Made by a program: the position numbers and the translations under genes. Below, one piece after another: positions 59,409-64,000 of a stretch of 64,000 bases of DNA (position 1 is its first letter; the number at the start of each line of letters is the position of its first letter). The notes below the pieces were generated by a model. That model was not told the origin of the DNA. It saw only the letters and a program-made list of their open reading frames with translations, and did no database searches. The stretch comes from Rhodococcus sp. 14-1411-2a (GTDB taxonomy: Bacteria > Actinomycetota > Actinomycetes > Mycobacteriales > Mycobacteriaceae), in NCBI RefSeq assembly GCF_002259485.1, contig NZ_NPGA01000015.1, forward strand, positions 602,001 to 666,000, in the 5' to 3' direction.

Positions 59409-60443
59409 TTATTCGCTGGAGACGTCGATCAGCACCTTGCCGACGGTTCCGTTCTCGACGGCGTCGTGTGCCGCTGCGGTCTCGCTCAGCGAGAACCGAT
59501 GCAGCGGTAGGCCGGTGGCCTCGCCCACCTCGAGCACGCCCGCTGCTGCCGCCGCGCTGACGTCCGCCTCGGCGTTGCGAAGAGCTTCGTCGCCCACGGT
59601 GTAGAGGAGGACGAACTGGTAGCGCGTGTTGAGCACCATGTTCGGCCGAACGTCGAGGGTCACGGTGTCGCCGCCATTGTTGGCGTACACCGCGATGGAG
59701 GCGCGGTTCGCGCCTACGGCAGCGTTGAGTGCGGCGTTCTGTGCGGGAGCGACCTCGACGATGAGATCGATTCCGGCAGGAACCAGTTCACGAATTTCGG
59801 CGGCGGCGTCGTCGGTCTTGTAGTTCACCACGTGGTGCGCGCCCGCCGCGGTCGCCAGTGCGCCCTTCTCCGGTCCGCTGACCGTCGTCACCACGGTCGC
59901 GCCCGCCCAGCGGGCCAACTGGATCGCGGCATGGCCGACGGCACCGGCACCACCGGCAACCAGAACCGACTTGCCGTCCAGCGCACCCGGATGTAGCCGC
60001 GTGGGTCCGTCCTCGGAGACGGTCAGTGCGCGGTGCGCCGTCATCGCGGGCACTCCGAGGCTTGCGCCCACGTCGAATCCGACGCCATCAGGCAGCCGAA
60101 CCACTCGGAACGCAGGCAGGATCGAGAAAGACTGGGCGGTACCGGTCGGGCGCTGATGTTGGGCCAGGTAGACCCAGACGCGATCTCCGACGGCAAGCCC
60201 CTCGACATCGGGGCCGACAGCGTCGATCACTCCGGCACCGTCCTGGTTCGGTACCACCTCGTCGAACGCCAAGTTCTCACCCGGCCCGGCGCCGGTCCTG
60301 TTCTTCCAGTCCGTCGGATTGACGCCCGAGACCACGATGCGGACCCGAACTTCGCCTGCGGCCGGCTCGGTCACCTCGCGATCCTTCAGTTCGAGGACGG
60401 ACGAATCGCCGGTGCGGGTGTACACAATCGCTGGAGCAGTCAT
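59409..60443 (-). CDS. Zinc-independent NADPH:quinone oxidoreductase (MDR family)
   Basis: 344 residues from ATG 60443; the frame extends upstream but without coding character. VSGVNPTDWKNR, VPNQDGAGVIDAVGPDVEGL and VLVAGGAGAVGHAAIQLARWAG (NADPH-binding AxxGxxG) mark the medium-chain reductase superfamily. The zinc-binding Cys and His residues of alcohol dehydrogenases are absent, as in zeta-crystallin/QOR. It probably reduces quinones or enones. Transcribed towards the phosphoribosyltransferase, with a one-base gap, and divergent from the DinB-fold gene. Confidence 0.9.
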   Translation of the reverse strand: MTAPAIVYTRTGDSSVLELKDREVTEPAAGEVRVRIVVSGVNPTDWKNRTGAGPGENLAFDEVVPNQDGAGVIDAVGPDVEGLAVGDRVWVYLAQHQRPTGTAQSFSILPAFRVVRLPDGVGFDVGASLGVPAMTAHRALTVSEDGPTRLHPGALDGKSVLVAGGAGAVGHAAIQLARWAGATVVTTVSGPEKGALATAAGAHHVVNYKTDDAAAEIRELVPAGIDLIVEVAPAQNAALNAAVGANRASIAVYANNGGDTVTLDVRPNMVLNTRYQFVLLYTVGDEALRNAEADVSAAAAAGVLEVGEATGLPLHRFSLSETAAAHDAVENGTVGKVLIDVSSE

Positions 60444-60542
60444 ATCCGGTCCAACGCGCTCGGACCGCTCCGATGTTCCCTGCGGGCGCATCGGGGGTAT
60501 GCATGGGTGGTCATCAGTGCTGTCACAGGAGAAACGGATCGC

Positions 60543-61052
60543 ATGAATCACAACGAACTGCTCACCGACGCGTTCGGCCGAATCAAGGAACTCGTCCACT
60601 CGGTATTGGACGACATCCCCGCCGCAGCGTTGACCTACCGGCCCGACTCCGAGGCAAACAGCATCGCGTGGCTGCTGTGGCACCTGACGCGGGTGCAGGA
60701 CGACCACATCGCCGGAGTGGCAGGCAGCGAGCAGTTGTGGAACTCCGACTCGTGGTTCGAGCGCTTCGGTCTCCCGTTCGACCGGTCCGATATCGGGTAC
60801 GGCCAATCGTCCTCCGACGTCGCTCATGTCACCTCGAGCGCCGACTTGCTGCGTGAGTACCACGACGCCGTGCACTCGAAAACCGTTGCCTACCTGAGCA
60901 GTATCTCGACCGACGATCTGGACAGGATCGTCGACGAGAACTGGGACCCGCCGGTCACGCTGGGTGCACGGCTGGTGTCCGTGGTGTCCGACGACCTTCA
61001 ACATGCCGGGCAGGCCTCGTACGTTCTCGGCCTGTACACCCGGCAGGCCTGA
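60543..61052 (+). CDS. DinB-fold protein (DUF664, mycothiol-transferase-like)
   Basis: 169 residues from ATG 60543, after AGGAG. Metal-binding His residues of the DinB/YfiT fold are visible in WLLWHLTRVQDDHI and in LQHAGQASYV, with the YRPDSEANSIAW motif of the actinobacterial DUF664 group. Relatives use mycothiol (MST enzymes) to conjugate or isomerise small molecules. The function is unknown beyond the fold. It ends three bases before the convergent SRPBCC gene. Confidence 0.87.
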   Translation: MNHNELLTDAFGRIKELVHSVLDDIPAAALTYRPDSEANSIAWLLWHLTRVQDDHIAGVAGSEQLWNSDSWFERFGLPFDRSDIGYGQSSSDVAHVTSSADLLREYHDAVHSKTVAYLSSISTDDLDRIVDENWDPPVTLGARLVSVVSDDLQHAGQASYVLGLYTRQA

Positions 61053-61055
61053 GAA

Positions 61056-61550
61056 TCAGGCGTAGACCTTCTGCAGATTCTCCAGCGTCTTGCGAATGTT
61101 GCGACGCTGGAACTGCGGGAACGTCTTACCGCTGGTGACGATCTTGTCGAACACGAGCGCCAGCGCGTCGGGCCACTTCGTCCGGTCGTCGGTCCAGGTC
61201 TCGGTCACTTTCGTGCCCCCTGCGACCGGTTCGAAGTCGTATCGCCAGGTTGCGTTCGCGCCCTTGATCTTCGGAGCGCTCTTGCCGATGGCGTGGACGC
61301 GGAACTCGAAGGTCTTGCCAGGCTCGGCCGCGGTGACGGTGCAGCGAGTGACCCACTTCGCTCGGCCGCGCTTGTTGGTTCCGTCGAATACCATTCCCAC
61401 GTAGGCACTCTCGCGGGGTTCGTGGACGGTGGCACCTCTGTTCTCCGGGCTCCACTCACCCATGCGCGTGGGGTCGCTGATCGCGGCGTACACAGTGTTC
61501 GGATCGGCAGCGACGACGATGCTGTCCGAGACGGTGAGTTCGCGGCTCAT
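61056..61550 (-). CDS. SRPBCC (START/Bet v1-like) family protein
   Basis: 164 residues from ATG 61550, overlapping the SDR stop by four bases. VSDSIVVAADPNTVYAAISD, MGEWSPENRGA, and WRYDFEPVAGGTKVTETW are the polyketide-cyclase-2 type signature. Such proteins form a helix-grip cavity for hydrophobic ligands and either carry or transform them. Coupled translation with the SDR suggests they act on the same compound. A related Mycobacterium pair exists, but no substrate is known. Confidence 0.87.
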   Translation of the reverse strand: MSRELTVSDSIVVAADPNTVYAAISDPTRMGEWSPENRGATVHEPRESAYVGMVFDGTNKRGRAKWVTRCTVTAAEPGKTFEFRVHAIGKSAPKIKGANATWRYDFEPVAGGTKVTETWTDDRTKWPDALALVFDKIVTSGKTFPQFQRRNIRKTLENLQKVYA

Positions 61551-62383
61551 GACGAGGCTCCCTTGCGGGCGTTCTTGCCCAGGCCGGGGTGAATGCGAGT
61601 GAGCATGGGCACCAACACCGTTCGCGGGGTGATCTGCGCGAAGATGGACCCGACGCGGTTGGCCGCTCCCGGAATCGACACCATGCGCCCCTTGGTCATG
61701 TCGTCGACGGCAGTCTTGGCGACTGTGTCCGCCTCGACCCACATGATCGGCGGAAGTGCCTTCTCGGCATCGTCTTTCGCGAACCCTGCGGCCTCGCCGA
61801 ATCCCGTGTGTACCGGTCCGGGGCACAGCGCAGTGGCCGTGACGCCGGTTCCACGCAGTTCACCGGTCAGCGACTGTGTGTACGAGAGCACGAACGCCTT
61901 GCACGCGCCGTAGCCGGCCTGTCCGGGCAGAGGTTGGAACGCGGCAGTCGAGGCAACGTTGAGCAGTGCGCCGCGTCGGCGCTCGACCATGCCGGGGAGG
62001 AATCGGGTGCACAGGTCCGCAACGGCGACCACGTCGACCTCGATCATGTTCATTTCCGCAGCCGGGTCCGATTCTGCGACCGGTCCGAGGGTGGACAGTC
62101 CGGCGTTGTTGATCAGGATGTCCGGGATGAGACCGAGTTCGGTGATGCGGCCGAGCAGTTCGGCGCGAGCGCTGCGGTCGGAGAGGTCTGCTGCGAGCAC
62201 CTCGGCTCGGACTCCCCGTGCTCGGATCTCCTGTGCCAAGTCTTCGAGCTTGTCGGCTCGCCGAGCGACGAGGGTGACGCCGTAGCCCCGAGAGGCGAGT
62301 TCGCGGGCGATGGATGCCCCGATGCCCGAGGACGCTCCGGTCACGACGGCGGTCCGGTCGGGTGCTGGACGAGGAAGGCTCAT
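61547..62383 (-). CDS. Short-chain dehydrogenase/reductase
   Basis: 278 residues from ATG 62383 (an upstream in-frame start adds three residues). TGASSGIGASIARELASRGY, NNAG and QAGYGACKAFV (YxxxK) are the catalytic and cofactor motifs; the Arg in VARRADKL after the second strand suggests NADPH. It belongs to the classical group often annotated DltE/YqjQ-like. It is transcribed together with the SRPBCC gene and divergently from the siderophore-binding protein, with which it shares a 102-base gap containing the IdeR box. Confidence 0.9.
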   Translation of the reverse strand: MSLPRPAPDRTAVVTGASSGIGASIARELASRGYGVTLVARRADKLEDLAQEIRARGVRAEVLAADLSDRSARAELLGRITELGLIPDILINNAGLSTLGPVAESDPAAEMNMIEVDVVAVADLCTRFLPGMVERRRGALLNVASTAAFQPLPGQAGYGACKAFVLSYTQSLTGELRGTGVTATALCPGPVHTGFGEAAGFAKDDAEKALPPIMWVEADTVAKTAVDDMTKGRMVSIPGAANRVGSIFAQITPRTVLVPMLTRIHPGLGKNARKGASS

Positions 62384-62433
62384 GCGACCCACCGTAGCGA
62401 ATGGCCGCCGGGCAGCGCATTTGAACGCCTCTT

Positions 62434-62452
62434 GTAGGTTAGCCTAGTCTTA
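62434..62452 (+). promoter_or_regulatory. IdeR/DtxR iron box upstream of the siderophore-binding protein
   Basis: The 19 bases from 62434 begin GTAGGTTAGCC and match the consensus TTAGGTTAGSCTAACCTAA at 15 positions, with a near-perfect left half and a weaker right half. It lies 33 bases before the start of a siderophore-type binding protein, as expected for iron repression. Confidence 0.75.
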
Positions 62453-62485
62453 CTTTGATTCCCGCTGGTTCGTCGAGAGGTAACC

Positions 62486-63541
62486 ATGTTCTCAGTGTCA
62501 CCGGCCGGTCGACGCACTGCCGGCCGTGCAACCCTGCTGTCCACGCTTGCCGTGGCAACCCTGGTGGTGGGGGCGTGCTCCTCTGCCGATACTGCCGAGC
62601 CCGAACAGGACGGCGGCGGTGACTTTGCCACTGTCACCATCGATTCGGCTCTGGGTCAGGCCGTCATCACCGAGAAGCCCGAGCGCATCGTGACTCTGGG
62701 GCAGGGCTCGGCCGAGACGGCGATCGCGCTGGGCACCGTGCCCGTCGGCGTCGAGGAGTACTCGTGGGGCGCCGACGACACCGGGTATCTGCCGTGGGTT
62801 CACGACGCGGTGACCGAGCTGGGTGCCGAACTTCCCCAACAGTTCACCGGTGGAACCGAATTGAACATCGAAGCCGTTGCTGCCCTCGAACCCGATCTGA
62901 TTCTGGCCCCGTGGTCCGGCGTCACACAGGATCAGTTCGACAAGCTGAGCGCATTCGCACCGGTGGTCGCGTACGAGGAACAGCCGTGGACGATCACCTG
63001 GGAAGACCAGATCACCGTCATCGGCAAGGCCATGGGGGAGGAGCAGAAGGCGGCGGACGAGATCGAGAAGATCAAGGGCCGCTTCGCCGACGCCACCAGC
63101 GAGCACCCCGAATACGCCGGGGTGAGTTTCTCGTACATCTACAACACCGGGCCGGGGACCCTCGGAGTGTTTCTTGCCGACGAACAACGCGTCGCCATGG
63201 TGCGAGCCCTCGGGTTGCAGGTCGATCCGGTGGTGAACACGCTCGACGAGACCGAGGGCACCGACTCGGCGGTCATCGGGTTGGAGAACGCGAATCTGTT
63301 GAACGACTCGGACCTGATCTTCACCTTCTACTCGGACCCGCAGAACCGCACCGACACCGAGAATCAGCCTGCATACAAGCAGATTCCGGCTGTGTCCCGC
63401 GGTTCGGTCGTTGCGCCGACGGATCAGTCGTTCGTCACCGGATCGTCCATCATCAATCCGCTGACGGTGCCGTGGGCACTCGAGCGATATGTGCCGATGA
63501 TCGACGAGGCTGTCGCGAAACTCGACGCCCGCACGTCATAG
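62486..63541 (+). CDS. Iron-siderophore ABC transporter substrate-binding lipoprotein (FepB/FecB-like)
   Basis: 351 residues. The lipoprotein signal ends VVGAC (Cys31). The mature part has the Fe-B12 periplasmic-binding pattern: PERIVTLGQGSAETAIALG, NIEAVAALEPDLILAPWSG, FDKLSAFAPVVAY, and the long helix ITVIGKAMGEEQKAADEIEK that links the two lobes. It binds a ferric siderophore at the outer face. No permease or ATPase gene lies in the remaining 450 bases, so these must be elsewhere. An IdeR box upstream indicates expression under iron limitation. Confidence 0.92.
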   Translation: MFSVSPAGRRTAGRATLLSTLAVATLVVGACSSADTAEPEQDGGGDFATVTIDSALGQAVITEKPERIVTLGQGSAETAIALGTVPVGVEEYSWGADDTGYLPWVHDAVTELGAELPQQFTGGTELNIEAVAALEPDLILAPWSGVTQDQFDKLSAFAPVVAYEEQPWTITWEDQITVIGKAMGEEQKAADEIEKIKGRFADATSEHPEYAGVSFSYIYNTGPGTLGVFLADEQRVAMVRALGLQVDPVVNTLDETEGTDSAVIGLENANLLNDSDLIFTFYSDPQNRTDTENQPAYKQIPAVSRGSVVAPTDQSFVTGSSIINPLTVPWALERYVPMIDEAVAKLDARTS

Positions 63542-63785
63542 CGTGATCGAGCGGAGCGGAGAAACCACGCGACTCGTGCACGCCACCGAAGTCCACGGTC
63601 GATCTGGCAGCCCGTGTTCGAGAGAGTGGCGGCCATAGCCGGAACATAGCGTCCGCTGGCCGCTCGCAATCGCTCTCCCTTCACTCTCGCCCTCGTTGGA
63701 GACTCGGGCCGTGCTCGAGATGATGTCGCATCACTGCGGTGACCGATCCTTGCTTCACCCGAATGAGTCTGTCGAACAATCTCTT
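63542..63785. other. Intergenic region after the siderophore-binding protein
   Basis: About 244 bases. Open frames here are overlapping shadows with no start signals, and I see no tRNA or clear repeat. A purine-rich GAGCGGAGCGGAG run lies at 63549-63561. Confidence 0.4.
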
Positions 63786-63828
63786 CCAGCCCCGCACCGT
63801 GTTCTCGGTGCGGGGCTGGTGTCTTTCT
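63786..63828. terminator. Terminator next to the HNH nuclease gene
   Basis: CCAGCCCCGCACCG at 63786-63799 pairs perfectly with 63806-63819 around a six-base loop, followed on the + strand by TGTCTTTCTT. It lies 15 bases past the stop of the reverse-strand nuclease gene and can end transcription in both directions. Confidence 0.88.
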
Positions 63829-63834
63829 TGGGGC

Positions 63835-64000
63835 TCACGCGATGTGGGGGCCTGCGCGGGCGTGTGATGGTCTGGGTTGCCGGTAGGGGTCGACGGTTGC
63901 TGGCGGTACGAACCACGGGTGGTTGTCGGTGCCGATGAACACTTCCCAATCGGAGTGGTGCATGAGGCGGTGGTGGAACCCGCACAACAGAACCAGATTG
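63835..64000 (-). CDS. DUF222/HNH endonuclease (13E12-repeat type), C-terminal fragment
   Basis: The reverse strand is open from the window edge to a TGA at 63835-63837. The 55 codons read NLVLLCGFHHRLMHHSDWEV, then FIGTDNHPWFVPPATVDPYR and a short tail. NLVLLCGFHHRLMH is the closing half of the HNH motif in the DUF222-HNH family that is multi-copy in Mycobacteriales (13E12 repeats). Catalytic residues upstream lie outside the window. The family is scattered and sometimes mobile; its function is not settled. Confident on identity, partial by truncation at the window end. Confidence 0.85.
   Translation of the reverse strand, partial: NLVLLCGFHHRLMHHSDWEVFIGTDNHPWFVPPATVDPYRQPRPSHARAGPHIA

Noticed and set aside
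63424..63684. Small reverse-strand open frames after the siderophore-binding gene
   Set aside because: They overlap its 3' end in antisense, have Arg/Ala-rich composition, and no ribosome-binding site.
1..64000. tRNA or rRNA genes
   Set aside because: I looked for T-loop GGTTCGAATCC-like boxes with acceptor pairing and found only chance matches within coding sequence.

Overview
The window is chromosomal DNA from a high-GC actinobacterium of the Mycobacteriales, most probably Rhodococcus or a close relative. The evidence is a fused 2-oxoglutarate decarboxylase/dehydrogenase (kgd), an F420-type LLM oxidoreductase, several acyl-CoA dehydrogenases and a fadD, an IdeR/DtxR iron box, a Stealth-family sugar-phosphate transferase, and the tail of a DUF222/HNH (13E12-type) nuclease. 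Many starts are GTG, and operonic genes often overlap by four bases. From memory, corA, kgd, an EmrB-type MFS gene, a 1,150-residue nuclease-helicase and deaD occur in the same order around Rv1239c-Rv1253 of M. tuberculosis, so this is an old shared backbone and not an island.

Layout. 1-3.6 kb: corA (partial), then a PHP phosphoesterase, a MarC protein and a small membrane protein in overlapping order, then malic enzyme. 3.7-8.3 kb: a ProXVWZ-like glycine betaine ABC operon facing a second, orphan binding lipoprotein across a perfect 10-bp inverted repeat. 8.2-12.3 kb: a mymA-like Baeyer-Villiger monooxygenase/short-chain dehydrogenase/esterase operon divergent from a TetR gene with a clear operator. 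12.6-20.4 kb: kgd and a four-domain fused ABC exporter. 20.5-26 kb: an ABC-2 type transporter, LLM oxidoreductase, an unknown protein, a glutathionyl-hydroquinone-reductase-like protein and a GNAT protein. 26-28.6 kb: cold-shock protein, then PadR plus a drug-efflux MFS gene. 28.7-34.6 kb: acyl-CoA dehydrogenase, crotonase, adenine-deaminase-like enzyme, membrane-anchored sulfite-oxidase-fold protein and an L-gulonolactone-oxidase-like flavoenzyme. 34.8-44.8 kb: TetR, PLP-fold deaminase/aldolase, RecB-like nuclease/helicase, lipase-like hydrolase, fadD and deaD. 44.8-48.4 kb: PaoABC-type molybdenum aldehyde oxidoreductase. 48.5-51.8 kb: cystine-type ABC importer with RidA and a histidine phosphatase. 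51.9-54.2 kb: a paired acyl-CoA dehydrogenase. 54.3-64 kb: secreted hydrolase, cyclic-nucleotide-type phosphodiesterase, Stealth protein, VanZ-like protein, methyltransferase, phosphoribosyltransferase, quinone oxidoreductase, DinB-fold, SRPBCC and SDR proteins, an iron-siderophore binding lipoprotein under an IdeR box, and the HNH nuclease tail.

The genes are mostly metabolic: lipid and ketone oxidation, compatible-solute, cystine and iron uptake, purine salvage and efflux. I found no rRNA, tRNA, CRISPR array, insertion sequence or prophage. The least explained signals are in the gaps between genes: (1) about 40-bp palindromes sharing GTG-GTGGAA ends at 28.6, 44.8 and 48.4 kb; (2) a 34-bp tandem repeat at 34.6 kb whose core recurs at 20.5 kb; (3) three hairpin elements at 12.3-12.5 kb, two of them 78% identical; (4) nested inverted repeats at 33.2 kb that share a 13-mer with 50.7 kb. 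Several contain a GAGTGGA word and may be relatives.
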